This document shows positions 1 to 9,263 of a DNA stretch of 64,000 nucleotides, one piece after another. A program made the translations under genes and the position numbers. The DNA comes from Alicyclobacillus sp. SP_1 (GTDB taxonomy: Bacteria; Bacillota; Bacilli; Alicyclobacillales; Alicyclobacillaceae). The stretch lies in contig NZ_JAMCCX010000012.1 in the NCBI RefSeq assembly GCF_024706985.1, positions 1 through 64,000 on the forward strand, in the 5' to 3' direction. Within the stretch, counting starts at the first letter, position 1, and every line of letters begins with the position of its first letter. The notes below the pieces were generated by a model. That model worked only from the letters and a program-made list of their open reading frames with translations. It was not told the origin of the DNA and did no database searches.

Positions 1-145
1 ATGAATGGGTTGTTGCAAGGCGGTATTTCAGCCGAGAGTCTATGGCTAAACTAACCGGCAACGACGAACAACAATTGTTGGCGCCAACGTCAGTTTTGCA
101 TAAATAGCAGACACTGAGTAGTTGCACTCAATTTACACCACTTGA

Positions 146-391
146 CGGGACACTACCAAACGCCAACAGGCACGTTGGGGTAGCTGTACAAAAAACGGCA
201 CTATCAATATCAACTGGCGAATACTGATGGCACCAATGCGGATTGTCGATTATGTTGTTGTTCACGAACTGGGGCATATCATTCATGCAGACCATTCGTC
301 TGACTTCTGGACAGTCGTTTCCTCAGTTATGCCCGATTACGACGAACGTAAAGAGTGGCTGCGTGTGAACGGAGCTACGTTGCAACTGTGA
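146..391 (+). pseudogene. YgjP-like (DUF45) metallopeptidase, C-terminal remnant
   Basis: The plus strand keeps the C-terminal 81 codons of a YgjP-type zinc metallopeptidase-like protein. The family signature RWGSC is followed by NWR and then by the HExxH zinc site in VVVHELGHIIHADHS, ending with the typical PDYDERKEWLR. Intact members are about 230 aa. Here an in-frame stop lies at 143-145 and another at 119-121, with no joined reading frame upstream, so the N-terminal half is missing or scrambled. Genes of this family are often found beside type I restriction operons, which fits the hsd genes next door, although this copy faces them convergently. It is probably dead, but a frameshift or a part lying left of the window cannot be excluded. 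Confidence 0.7.
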
Positions 392-435
392 CCGTGGGTA
401 TGGTGTATTCGTAGTCTGGATGCAAGGGCACTCTA

Positions 436-1023
436 TTAGTCTCGACTGTACTGGGAAACAAAACGAATAAAGTCCCGGCCAAAATCGTTCATCGTAAACC
501 GCAACGCCGCCGGTTCCGTCAAAGTGCTCCATGTCTTTCCCGGTTGAACAAGTTCGGTGATTAGATTCTGTGAAGCCAGCCGCCGTATCGAATGGACAAC
601 CATGTGTTCCGGTACATCTTTGGCTTCGAAAAATCTAAACAAACTCAAGAGATAGTCATCTTGTGTTTGATCGTTTATTAAATAGAACTCACTTAGTACA
701 GTTAAATCAAAAGCAGTCAATGACTCTAGGATTGAAAGCAAATTGTCCTTGTAATCATAATCATGAAAATCAGTGATCAAGTGAACCATCGCATTCTTCC
801 ACTGGTCAATCTTGTCCATGTTCGACTCGCGCCTGAACCGTTCCCATATGGAAAAGAAATATCCCAAGTTATTAGGATCATCCTGAAGCAGAGCCACATC
901 CACCTTTTCTTCAAGCAGCTTTTCGCATAGCTGTTCAGCCTTAGTTCGATGAAAATTTTGGTATAAACTTGTCCCGGTTTGAACGGTGGACATAGCCAAA
1001 CTTACTAAATCAAGCGCATTCAT
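436..1023 (-). CDS. Hypothetical protein at the end of the hsd operon
   Basis: This 195-aa protein is not recognised. It starts at an ATG 6 bp after a GGGGG ribosome binding site. The predicted protein is soluble, rich in aromatic and acidic residues, largely alpha-helical by eye, and has no signal peptide or membrane segment. It is the last gene of a minus-strand series hsdM, hsdS, hsdR, ydbC-like, this gene, with only 32 bp separating it from the stop of the ydbC-like gene, so it is probably co-transcribed with the restriction system. Being a passenger in a restriction operon suggests, but does not show, a role in defence or in its control. Confidence 0.6.
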   Translation of the reverse strand: MNALDLVSLAMSTVQTGTSLYQNFHRTKAEQLCEKLLEEKVDVALLQDDPNNLGYFFSIWERFRRESNMDKIDQWKNAMVHLITDFHDYDYKDNLLSILESLTAFDLTVLSEFYLINDQTQDDYLLSLFRFFEAKDVPEHMVVHSIRRLASQNLITELVQPGKTWSTLTEPAALRFTMNDFGRDFIRFVSQYSRD

Positions 1024-1055
1024 AATTGTCCCCCAGTCACTACTTCCATCTAATC

Positions 1056-1277
1056 TTACAAATCCATACGGTTAAGCAGTTCCCGTAGCTGAATCAACTC
1101 GTCTTTACTTAACGTGATGCCCTTCCCCATTTTTTCGTGTTCGGGTGCCCATTCGCGAATATCATACTTGGCTTCATTATCGTTCCAAGACATGAAATTC
1201 AACTCTTTCTTCCAGCCCTTTGTTGATTCAGATAAGACGCCTACTGTTTCTTTGATTTCAAATTTGATGTCTGCCAA
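1056..1277 (-). CDS. YdbC/PC4-like single-stranded DNA-binding protein
   Basis: This 73-aa protein matches the YdbC family, the bacterial relatives of the PC4/p15 transcription coactivator domain that bind single-stranded nucleic acid. The conserved run is ADIKFEI, then GVLSESTKGW, SWN, YDIREWAPEHEKMGKGITL and a closing helix ending LRELL. I place the start at TTG 1277 because a GGAGG lies 8 bp upstream and the product then begins exactly at the family N terminus; a longer reading frame would run into hsdR. The gap to the hsdR stop is 14 bp, so it belongs to the hsd operon. It could coat or sense ssDNA exposed by the translocating restriction enzyme, but that role is inference. Confidence 0.8.
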   Translation of the reverse strand: MADIKFEIKETVGVLSESTKGWKKELNFMSWNDNEAKYDIREWAPEHEKMGKGITLSKDELIQLRELLNRMDL

Positions 1278-1291
1278 TGTCACAACCTCCG

Positions 1292-4228
1292 TTATGCTTT
1301 GAAATGTACCTTCGCCAGATTCATGATTTGCTGTGTGACCGCCTCTAGTTTGTCCGATGGACACTTGGCGGCACGTAGCTGTCGTTTGATACGGCTTCTC
1401 ATCTCACGCTGAACGTCCTCTTTGGTCGTCCAGTCACGTATTTTCTGCAATGCCGAGACATCCTCAACAACGATTTGCGTCAGGTCGGTCAACTGCTCGT
1501 CGTCGTAACTGTCCGACGAAAATTCTACACGCAGCAGGTCGTAGAATGGGCGTTGCTCACGAACGATACCAGACACCGATGGCCCGGTATTGTAACCTTG
1601 TATGTCGTTGCGAATCAACTCTTGAAGGTGCAAAACTAGCTGAACCGTTTCCATCCTATGTTCCTTCCAGTCGGCAATCAACTTCTCCAGCTTCTCCTTG
1701 AGCGACATGTAATGAATAGGATTTTCGTCCAGCTTGACACGAATCTCATGGCGAATAGCGTGCTCCATTTCAGACGCCTTCGCTTCGTCTGACGACATAC
1801 CGTCGACGTAGTCAGTGAATCGACTGCTAAGAATATCAATCGGGTCGTGTAACACTTCAATAGCGTTGGCTCGGACGTGTTCCTCGATGAGTTCCTTCAC
1901 CTTGGCCCCGCAATCAGAAATATCCATTTCCTCATCACGATACCGCTGTCTGGCTGCAAGACGAACCTTCCCCATAAACTTTAGGTCGTCACGATATGGG
2001 TTGGCCAATGGACTCGGCATCACCAAGTCCATGCTTTGTGCGAACCGCTTGAAAGCCAGATCGAATTCCGTCCGAACGTCCTCTGGTTCCAGTACCTTGA
2101 TACACGCCTCAAGATTGTCCGAATTTACATGGTCAAAGAAACGCATCGCAGCACGGTGGCGACTCTGTAGCCGGGGCAGCTCAGATTCAACCGGCATCAT
2201 CACGCCACGAACATCCTTCTCATGAAACACATCTAACGCCTGTTTCAAGAACGCCGAGACGCCGTAATAATCCACAATCAGCCCATACGTCTTTCCGTCA
2301 TAGGTACGATTGACACGGGCAATGGCTTGCAGCAGGTTGTGTTCACGAAGTGACTTATCGAGATACATGACCTGTTCGATTGGTGCATCAAAGCCTGTCA
2401 GTAGCATGTCGCAGACGATGATGAACTTTAAATTATCGTCAGGATTCTTGAAGCGTTCGATGTATTGCTTCTGTTGATGATCCGGCAAATGAAACTGCTT
2501 CATCTCATCCGAGTCATTGTTGTTCCCTGAGATAATGACAACGGATTCAGGGGCATTTAACTTGTCCAGCGTCTGCTTATACAAAATGGCTGTTTCTCGA
2601 TTCACCACAACAATTTGAGCCTTGAAGCCGTTCGGTGCAATATGTAGTTCAAAATGCTCGATGAGGTCTAGGCAGATGGCTTCAATACGCTTTGGGGCGG
2701 CTGTAATGGCCTCTGTCGTCGCGTATCTTTGCTTAATGCGCTCTCGGTCGTCCTTATCATAGTTTGCGAACATACGGTCAAATAGGGCGTCCAGAGAACG
2801 CCCTTCAATCTGAAGGTCCGGCATACGGCTATCGTAGAGAATTGAAACGGTGGCTCCGTCATCAACCGCCTGTTGAATCGTATAAGTGTCTATGTATGTT
2901 CCAAACGTCCGCGTCGTACTTTTGTCTTTTTTATCAATGGGTGTGCCCGTAAAGCCAAGATAGCAAGCATTGGGCAACGCTGTACGCATGTTCGTCGCCA
3001 AACCCTTGTATTGAGTGCGGTGGCTTTCGTCAACCATCACGAAGATGTTGGAGTCTATGCTGAGAACCTTGTCGTCCTCGGATTCAGCTTCTTGGAACTT
3101 CTGAACGGTGGTCATGATTGTCTGACCTGAACCAAGACGTAGTAGATCACGTAAGTCAGCCACACTGCTAGCCTGAACAGGGTTTGGGAAGCCACACCGT
3201 TTGAATGTAGCGGCAATCTGTGAATCCAAGTCCTTACGGTCTGTAACGACCACAATCGTCGGATTCCCTAACTTGGACTGACGACGGAGCTTGACTGCTA
3301 GATACAGCATGGTCAGCGATTTACCTGATCCCTGAGTATGCCAAACGACGCCACCACGGTCATCCTGTGATTCAGCGTTTATGACACGATCAATAGCTTT
3401 GTTGACGGCACGAAACTGTTGGTATCGTGCCAACTTCTTGATGGTTCGGCCACCTTCTGGTTCGTAAACAATGAAATTCTGAACCAAGTCGAGCAGATTG
3501 CGTTTGGTCAGCATTCCTGCGACTAGAACATCCTGTGGATTTACTTCGTCTGTACCTAGGTCTACGACCGTCATTGGATACGGGTCTTTCCACTCACCAT
3601 AGTGACGTAGCTTTGCTCCGACCGTTGCATACTTAACCTGTTGGCCACATGTGCTAATGAGGATTTCGTTGAAATAAAATAGGCGGTCTGCATCAGACTG
3701 ATACCGCCCCAACTGCTTGACACCTTGAGCGATTGGATTGGTGACGAACGGACTTTTGCATTCAATCACTACGAGTGGCAATCCGTTCACGAACAGAACC
3801 ACATCAGGGATAATGTTCTCAATCACGCCACTAACTTTGAACTGGTTGACCACAAGAAATTCGTTGTTGTCGACGTTGTCAAAGTCCATCAGACGGACGG
3901 TCTGATTCTTCTTGCCACGTCCCAAGTCCTGTTCGACGGAAATATAGTGAACAAGGTCATCGTGGATGGCTTCATTGGCTTCCATCAGACTTGCTGCTTC
4001 GACGTGCGTGATGTCACGCACAACTTTTCGCAAGTTGTTGTCGTCGATCCACGGGTTAATACGCTTAATGGCGTCACTAAGACGCTGCTCAAGAACAACG
4101 TCCCGTAGCGTTTGGCGTTCACCCTCAAGATAGGAACCGTGAATATAGGTATAGCCCAACCGTTTTAGTTGTTCGATAACACGGTTCTCGACCAGTTCCT
4201 TCTCGTTCCAATCCTGCGTGGTCGTCAT
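1292..4228 (-). CDS. hsdR: Type I restriction enzyme, R (motor/nuclease) subunit
   Basis: HsdR, 978 aa, provides ATP-driven DNA translocation and cleavage in the HsdR2M2S complex. A PD-(D/E)xK nuclease core is visible as PD at 141-142 and IECK at 155-158. The superfamily 2 motor follows: Walker A HTQGSGKS at 297-304, DESH at 400-403, GFTGTP at 425-430, then LTGFDAP and a motif VI region QAIARVNR. The C-terminal third is helical, as expected for docking to the methylase. Length is normal for the family and the frame is open throughout. Its ATG overlaps the hsdS stop by 4 bp (ATGA), so translation is probably coupled. All three subunits appear intact, so the system should be functional. Confidence 0.96.
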   Translation of the reverse strand: MTTTQDWNEKELVENRVIEQLKRLGYTYIHGSYLEGERQTLRDVVLEQRLSDAIKRINPWIDDNNLRKVVRDITHVEAASLMEANEAIHDDLVHYISVEQDLGRGKKNQTVRLMDFDNVDNNEFLVVNQFKVSGVIENIIPDVVLFVNGLPLVVIECKSPFVTNPIAQGVKQLGRYQSDADRLFYFNEILISTCGQQVKYATVGAKLRHYGEWKDPYPMTVVDLGTDEVNPQDVLVAGMLTKRNLLDLVQNFIVYEPEGGRTIKKLARYQQFRAVNKAIDRVINAESQDDRGGVVWHTQGSGKSLTMLYLAVKLRRQSKLGNPTIVVVTDRKDLDSQIAATFKRCGFPNPVQASSVADLRDLLRLGSGQTIMTTVQKFQEAESEDDKVLSIDSNIFVMVDESHRTQYKGLATNMRTALPNACYLGFTGTPIDKKDKSTTRTFGTYIDTYTIQQAVDDGATVSILYDSRMPDLQIEGRSLDALFDRMFANYDKDDRERIKQRYATTEAITAAPKRIEAICLDLIEHFELHIAPNGFKAQIVVVNRETAILYKQTLDKLNAPESVVIISGNNNDSDEMKQFHLPDHQQKQYIERFKNPDDNLKFIIVCDMLLTGFDAPIEQVMYLDKSLREHNLLQAIARVNRTYDGKTYGLIVDYYGVSAFLKQALDVFHEKDVRGVMMPVESELPRLQSRHRAAMRFFDHVNSDNLEACIKVLEPEDVRTEFDLAFKRFAQSMDLVMPSPLANPYRDDLKFMGKVRLAARQRYRDEEMDISDCGAKVKELIEEHVRANAIEVLHDPIDILSSRFTDYVDGMSSDEAKASEMEHAIRHEIRVKLDENPIHYMSLKEKLEKLIADWKEHRMETVQLVLHLQELIRNDIQGYNTGPSVSGIVREQRPFYDLLRVEFSSDSYDDEQLTDLTQIVVEDVSALQKIRDWTTKEDVQREMRSRIKRQLRAAKCPSDKLEAVTQQIMNLAKVHFKA

Positions 4229-5445
4229 ACGGACACCTCGGACGGTTCATCGACGTTGACACGGACTTTGCCTGTTAGGAGGACTTGCATCAAACCTTGT
4301 TTGGTTTGCTTCAGTTGTTCAAGACATTTTTTCTCGCCTGCTATTCTGGTAGCAATGGAAGATACGGTTTTCGTTATTCGATTTTGTTCCTCAATAGGCG
4401 GTATCGCCACTGGAATCCTACGCAGGCTGTCTTGAGTCAATTTCAACCTAGTTGCCCCTTGGATAGCCAGAAATGGGGTAATGTCACGGTGCTCTAAGAA
4501 ACGGTAAACCCAATCATTGGTCACCATTGACTTCGCCCTCATTACATGGGCATGGTTGTTCACCCAACTCTTTCCCCGTACCAGAGAGGTCATTGACCAA
4601 CTTCTAAATTTCTTGAAATGGTCGCCGTCCTCTCCAATGAGGACAATGTCTTCGTCGAACAACCATTTATCGATGTAGTCAACAACTTTGGTCGCTCCGT
4701 AGTACGGAATATCCCCGTGCATGGTTTCCCGTTCCTTCTGACTCAGAGGAACTCTTTTGTTGTCAAGAATATCGCAACATTCCCCAATGGTCAGCACGTC
4801 CCACTCCGCCGGAATCTCGCCAATTTCCGTCTGCTTGAACGTCTTGTGACCGACTCCCTTTGTAAACAACTGCTGCATCAATCCACGTTTGACGACTTCA
4901 GTATGGTCAATGATGCGTTGTGTGGCGTCAATGGCATCGTCGACGGAAGTGAGGATGGTGGCAATTTTACGTTGCTCGTCGAACGTCGGTAAAAGTATCG
5001 AGAACCTCTTCACAAGTTGCTGACTGATATTGGGTTGTGCTCCACCTGCACCCAACTCAACTAGAGCACGCTCGTTGTGTTGCAAAACGTAGTACAGATA
5101 CTCATAGTCAAGCTGCCATTCATTAGGGATTATTGCACAACATGCTTGGTTGGTTGCCGCCTCCATAGCAGTAATTGCAACCTTACCAATTGTCGCTCCA
5201 TACATAGCAACCAGAACGGTTTTAGGGGGCAAAAGTTTAGCGGAGGACTTTTTTAACGCCTCCTCCGTAATCTTCTCTTCTGTTTGGCTAACAAATTTCC
5301 GCCCCAATTCCCCAGTTTTTATCCACGGAATGGTACCGTCAGTGTAGAAGGCAGGATTACTCCTACTTGGTGTTCCACCGCTTGTTGTTCGAGCAACTTC
5401 CTCAATAGGAGACAGTTTCCACTTTGGAGGAATATTGTTACTCAC
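4225..5445 (-). CDS. hsdS: Type I restriction system specificity subunit
   Basis: HsdS, 406 aa, sets the DNA target of the type I complex. Two target recognition domains are visible. The first starts at KWKLSPIEEV and contains TSGGTPS, IPWIKTGEL and AMYGATIG. The second starts at EIPAEWDV and includes IPYYGATKVV. Each is followed by a conserved helical spacer, DEQRKIATIL and EEQNRITKTV. Two full domains mean a bipartite recognition sequence. The two halves differ, so the site should be asymmetric. It overlaps hsdM by 8 bp and hsdR by 4 bp, as is usual for these operons. No inverted second hsdS copy or invertase site is apparent here, so phase variation by inversion is not supported. Confidence 0.94.
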   Translation of the reverse strand: MSNNIPPKWKLSPIEEVARTTSGGTPSRSNPAFYTDGTIPWIKTGELGRKFVSQTEEKITEEALKKSSAKLLPPKTVLVAMYGATIGKVAITAMEAATNQACCAIIPNEWQLDYEYLYYVLQHNERALVELGAGGAQPNISQQLVKRFSILLPTFDEQRKIATILTSVDDAIDATQRIIDHTEVVKRGLMQQLFTKGVGHKTFKQTEIGEIPAEWDVLTIGECCDILDNKRVPLSQKERETMHGDIPYYGATKVVDYIDKWLFDEDIVLIGEDGDHFKKFRSWSMTSLVRGKSWVNNHAHVMRAKSMVTNDWVYRFLEHRDITPFLAIQGATRLKLTQDSLRRIPVAIPPIEEQNRITKTVSSIATRIAGEKKCLEQLKQTKQGLMQVLLTGKVRVNVDEPSEVSV

Positions 5446-6919
5446 CGTAGCCCAACTCCTTCAGGTAACCGTTCATCACGAGTTCCACCTGACGACGTTC
5501 TGCCTCTAGGCGTCGCAACTCGGCAATGGCGTCTTCGACATCAATCTGTTCCTCTTCGTCCGTAGCGTCGATGTATCGGGCAATGTTCAAGTTGTAGTCG
5601 TTCTTACGGATTTCGTCTAAATCCACGATACGGCAATATTTGTCCACGTCCTGCCACGCATCATAAGCAGTAACGATTTTCTCAATATCCTCATCACGCA
5701 AGAAGTTTTGGTTCTTGCCTTCTTGGTAGTCATTTGCCCCGTTCACGAAGAAGACCTTGCGACGGTTGTTAGTGTCCTTGTGACGGTTGAACACCAGAAT
5801 ACACGCTGGAATACCCGTTCCATAAAACAGGTTCGACGGCAAACCAACGACCGCTTCCAGTAAGTCTTCTTCCAAAATTCCCTGACGAATTGTACCCTCT
5901 GCACCACCACGGAACAAAACACCATGTGGCATGACGACACCCGCTTTGCCTTCGTGGTTCAACGTTGAAATCATGTGCTGAACAAACGCCAAGTCACCTT
6001 TGTCCTTGGGTGGCAGGCCGAAACGGAAACGTCCATACCCGTCTGACTCCACATCCTCGCGTCCCCATCCCTTTAAGCTGAACGGCGGATTCGCAATGAC
6101 ACGGTCATACAGCATCAGTTCGCCATCTTGAACCAACTTTGGGTCACGTATGGTGTCGCCCTTTTCGATTCGATGGTCACTAAGCTCATGTAACAACAGG
6201 TTCATTTTGCAGATAGCCCACGTGTTCAAGTTCTTTTCTTGACCGTGCAAAGTCAGGTTACGTGGATTGCCACCCGTGGCCTTGATGTAGTCAACCGACT
6301 GAATCAACATACCGCCCGACCCTGCCGTTGGGTCACAGATGCGCATACCTTCCTGCGGCTTGATTAGCTTGACAATCAGTTCAACGACTTTCGATGGCGT
6401 GTAAAATTCTCCACCCTTTTTTCCAGCGTCGTCGGCAAACTGTTTAATCAGGTACTCGTAAGCACGTCCTAGCATGTCTGGTTCGGACAGATTGGCGTTT
6501 GATAGGTCAATCGCACTGAAATGCTGGATTAACCGTGACAGAGTGGCGTCTGGCAGACGTTCCTTATCGTTGAAATCGATTGTGGCCAAGACACCTTGTA
6601 GCGTCGAGTTCTCTTGTTCTAACAATTCAAACGCGACGTTAATCGCATTTCCAATATCCTGCGTGATGGAGTGTATGTGTGACCACCGTGCGCGTTCCGG
6701 GACGAAGAATTGATGTTCATCGTGGTCGTACCAACCGTAATCGTCACCTTCTTCACGCTGGATTTTTTCTGCTTTCTCAACGAATACATCATTGAGACGC
6801 TTCAAAAACAGCATACCGAAGATGTAGTTCTTATAGTCTGACGAGTCGATACTGCCGCGTAGTATGTTTGCAGATTCCCACAGATGGGATTCGAGTTGTT
6901 GTAAGGTGAGCCGATTCAT
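5438..6919 (-). CDS. hsdM: Type I restriction system DNA methyltransferase subunit
   Basis: HsdM, 493 aa, is an adenine-N6 methyltransferase that protects host DNA. The N-terminal helical HsdM domain is followed by the SAM-binding motif DPTAGSGG (196-203) and the catalytic NPPF (277-280), which marks adenine-N6 methylases. The region after the catalytic motif contains the usual HGVLFRGGAEGTIR. It is the first gene of the operon; a GGAGG stands 6 bp before the ATG. A TTGACA-16 bp-TACAGT promoter is visible about 110 bp upstream. Length and motif order are normal, with no sign of damage. Confidence 0.96.
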   Translation of the reverse strand: MNRLTLQQLESHLWESANILRGSIDSSDYKNYIFGMLFLKRLNDVFVEKAEKIQREEGDDYGWYDHDEHQFFVPERARWSHIHSITQDIGNAINVAFELLEQENSTLQGVLATIDFNDKERLPDATLSRLIQHFSAIDLSNANLSEPDMLGRAYEYLIKQFADDAGKKGGEFYTPSKVVELIVKLIKPQEGMRICDPTAGSGGMLIQSVDYIKATGGNPRNLTLHGQEKNLNTWAICKMNLLLHELSDHRIEKGDTIRDPKLVQDGELMLYDRVIANPPFSLKGWGREDVESDGYGRFRFGLPPKDKGDLAFVQHMISTLNHEGKAGVVMPHGVLFRGGAEGTIRQGILEEDLLEAVVGLPSNLFYGTGIPACILVFNRHKDTNNRRKVFFVNGANDYQEGKNQNFLRDEDIEKIVTAYDAWQDVDKYCRIVDLDEIRKNDYNLNIARYIDATDEEEQIDVEDAIAELRRLEAERRQVELVMNGYLKELGYGE

Positions 6920-7027
6920 ATGTTGCCTCCAATTGTCTTCAAGACCGTACTCATAAATTCCCAGTTTCTATTCTATATCAAATGGGCCAATAGAGTAATT
7001 GGCAACACAGTCCATACGTTTCAGGTT

Positions 7028-7055
7028 ACTGTAAAGTTTTGTACAATGTTGTCAA
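7028..7055 (-). promoter_or_regulatory. Candidate hsdM operon promoter
   Basis: On the minus strand a perfect TTGACA (7050-7055) is separated by 16 bp from TACAGT (7028-7033), leaving a leader of roughly 105 nt before hsdM. On the opposite strand TACAAT at 7042-7047 could be the -10 box of the divergent mrr gene. If so, the two promoters overlap, and transcription of the methylase and of the second nuclease would be mutually exclusive or co-regulated. Only sequence matches support this. Confidence 0.5.
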
Positions 7056-7082
7056 CGTATTGGAAATTGGAGGTGGAGCAAC

Positions 7083-7999
7083 GTGTCCGTACCCGATTAT
7101 CAAAGCATCATGCTTCCGTTGTTAAAACTAGCCGAAGATGGACAAGAACATAAGCTGAACGATGCAATTGAAACATTAGCGTCACAGTTCTCTTTGACGC
7201 TACAGATCGTAAGGAACTATTGCCAAGCGGCAGACAAGCCAAGTTCGACAATCGTGTTGGTTGGGCACGGACGTACTTGGTCAAAGCCGGACTGCTAAAC
7301 AGCACTTCGCGAGGAAAATTCCGTATTTCCGAACGCGGAATCGAAGCAATGCGTAGTAACCCACCTGAAATTAACAACCACTTCCTACGCCAATTCTCTG
7401 AGTTCCTTGAATTCCAGAACGGCACGTCTACCGATGAAACAGTCCTGACAAGTCGCGGTCAAGACCTTGACAGGCACGAACAAACTCCAGAAGAAATTCT
7501 AGAAGCCAGCTACTCAGATTTGCGCAGGGCTCTGGCAGATGAATTGCTGGAACGCATCAAAGGATGTTCACCTAAGTTTTTTGAACGTCTGGTAGTCGAA
7601 CTCGTCGTGGCAATGGGCTACGGTGGTTCTCGAGTTGACGCGGGACAAGCGATCGGTCAAAGCGGTGACGACGGTATCGACGGTATCATCAACGAAGACA
7701 GACTAGGGTTGGACATTATCTATCTGCAAGCCAAACGATGGGAAGGCACTGTAGGTAGACCAGTCGTTCAAGCATTCGCCGGAAGTCTGGAAGGTCAACG
7801 GGCACGTAAGGGAATCCTGATTACGACTTCACGTTTCTCACAAGAAGCGAAAGAGTACGTCACCAGAATTGAAAAGAAAATTATCTTGATCGATGGAGAA
7901 CGGCTGGCTGATTTGATGATTGACTTCAACATCGGAGTCACGGAAGTAAACAGTTATGTCGTTAAGAAGGCTGACCTCGACTATTTCGATGCTGGTTGA
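7083..7999 (+). pseudogene. mrr: Mrr-type restriction endonuclease, frameshifted
   Basis: Mrr is a type IV-like restriction enzyme that attacks methylated DNA. The N-terminal winged-helix domain begins at GTG 7083 after GGAGG (VPDYQSIMLPLLKLAEDG) and runs in one frame to about 7200. The rest continues one frame over from about 7204 (DRKELLPSGRQAKFDNRVGWARTYL) to the stop at 7999. A single base appears to be missing between 7199 and 7210. The catalytic domain is intact: FERLVVELV, GQSGDDGIDGII, and the nuclease D...QAK pair in LDIIYLQAKRW, then ITTSRFS. It may be inactivated, a sequencing artefact, or rescued by recoding. It is divergent from the hsd operon. Confidence 0.85.
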
Positions 8000-8144
8000 C
8001 GCCAATCGAAGTGAGAATTCGCCGTAATTTCTTTAATCGATTTGCCGCTTTGGCTTGGCCTTCTTGTACTCATTCCGGGGGCTCGTCAGGCGTGTGTGAT
8101 AAAACATTCGCATCAATCTTACACGTTAGGACTTGGGCTAAAAC

Positions 8145-9161
8145 TTACTCCAAGCCTGATTCTTGGGGGACCAAGTACGCTTTAACAAGTGCCTTGAACA
8201 GGTCTGCAGTTTCAAAATAATCGTCAGCCAGTAGGGGTACGTTCCAAGCCTCATCAAAATCATTCACTGGATGCACCAACATCGTCCGATTCTCATAGCA
8301 AGTTGCAGCATACTCAGCCATGCCACAATAGACAGGCAAAGCCTCAATCAGGCGATCAAAAGTATCTTTGAGGCTAATTCCTTGATACTTACCGTTCAAC
8401 CGCTTCTGATGCAATTTGACTAAACCATCAAGTGCAAAGTACATCTGGCTAGTGGCTTCTTCTTGAAAGGCTCGATATTGAAACAGCATTGTGGACTTCA
8501 CCCAAAGCGACAAACACCGTGTCAATACCTCTTCACTACGGACGATGAGTTTGTAAAGATATTCAGGACGGTGCTCCCCATATTCATAGTCCGCTAGAAT
8601 ATACTTCTGCTTGTCCGATTTAGGAAAACCAGTCTTGCTGTAATGAGTGTCCAGCAATTTGTCTACAATAGAATTCAACTGGAAAACTCCAGAGTCGACA
8701 ACACAGCCTATTTCCTCTTGTGAAATCATCTCAAGCGGTTCGTGAGCTAAGAATGTATATGCCCCATTTTTCAAAGCCAAATTGACCGCCGCAATCATTC
8801 TGACCTCTTGCTTGAGCATCCACCCTAATTCGTCTCCGCTTAACCATCGATGGTTATTCATGTCTCCGTACAAGCAAGTTACGACGTACGGTTGCCCATG
8901 ATAAGAGACGTACGAACAGTTGTATGTGTGTACCGGGCTTTTCGGGTAAACAAGGTCTTTGCCACACGTAAGGCGTCGAATAGATACAGATGGAAAAGAT
9001 GCGTCCTTCAATCTCGCAATCCTCAATACCTTATCCCCTATAGATTCATTTAGAAGAATCATAGCAGAAACGTCATGAAATAGGACCATTCCACGGTTGC
9101 CGATGTTCGTTACCGTTTGAGTAAAGTCATCCAGTAACGATTGTAAGAAATTAACAACCAC
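8145..9161 (-). CDS. Hypothetical protein with a possible HEPN-like RxxxxH motif
   Basis: This protein of up to 338 aa is not recognised as a whole. The first GTG (9161) has no clear ribosome binding site; an in-frame ATG at 9089 would give 314 aa. No signal peptide or membrane helices are seen. The C-terminal third is helical and contains NRTMLVHP, which fits the R-x4-H signature of HEPN domains found in many RNases of toxin-antitoxin and phage-defence systems. It lies between a damaged Mrr gene and a serine recombinase, a typical place for a defence gene. The HEPN reading is a motif match only and no partner nucleotidyltransferase gene is adjacent. Confidence 0.6.
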   Translation of the reverse strand: MVVNFLQSLLDDFTQTVTNIGNRGMVLFHDVSAMILLNESIGDKVLRIARLKDASFPSVSIRRLTCGKDLVYPKSPVHTYNCSYVSYHGQPYVVTCLYGDMNNHRWLSGDELGWMLKQEVRMIAAVNLALKNGAYTFLAHEPLEMISQEEIGCVVDSGVFQLNSIVDKLLDTHYSKTGFPKSDKQKYILADYEYGEHRPEYLYKLIVRSEEVLTRCLSLWVKSTMLFQYRAFQEEATSQMYFALDGLVKLHQKRLNGKYQGISLKDTFDRLIEALPVYCGMAEYAATCYENRTMLVHPVNDFDEAWNVPLLADDYFETADLFKALVKAYLVPQESGLE

Positions 9162-9217
9162 AGTAACGACAATGGATTTTCGATGTCCGTTCTGTTACCG
9201 TTTATGTGTTACCGAAA
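9101..9217. repeat. GTTACCGTTT repeats before the recombinase gene
   Basis: GTTACCGTTT occurs at 9109-9118 and 9194-9203, each preceded by a CGATGT(T/C)CGTT-like stretch, and a third shorter copy GTTACCGAAA follows at 9208-9217 next to a TATAAT box (9222-9227). Small serine recombinases usually bind repeated sites just upstream of their own gene, so this could be a res-type site that also autoregulates the gene. No experimental or comparative support is available. Confidence 0.4.
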
Positions 9218-9263
9218 ATAATGATATAATGAGTACAACAACATACGGAACGAGGTTTTGCGA

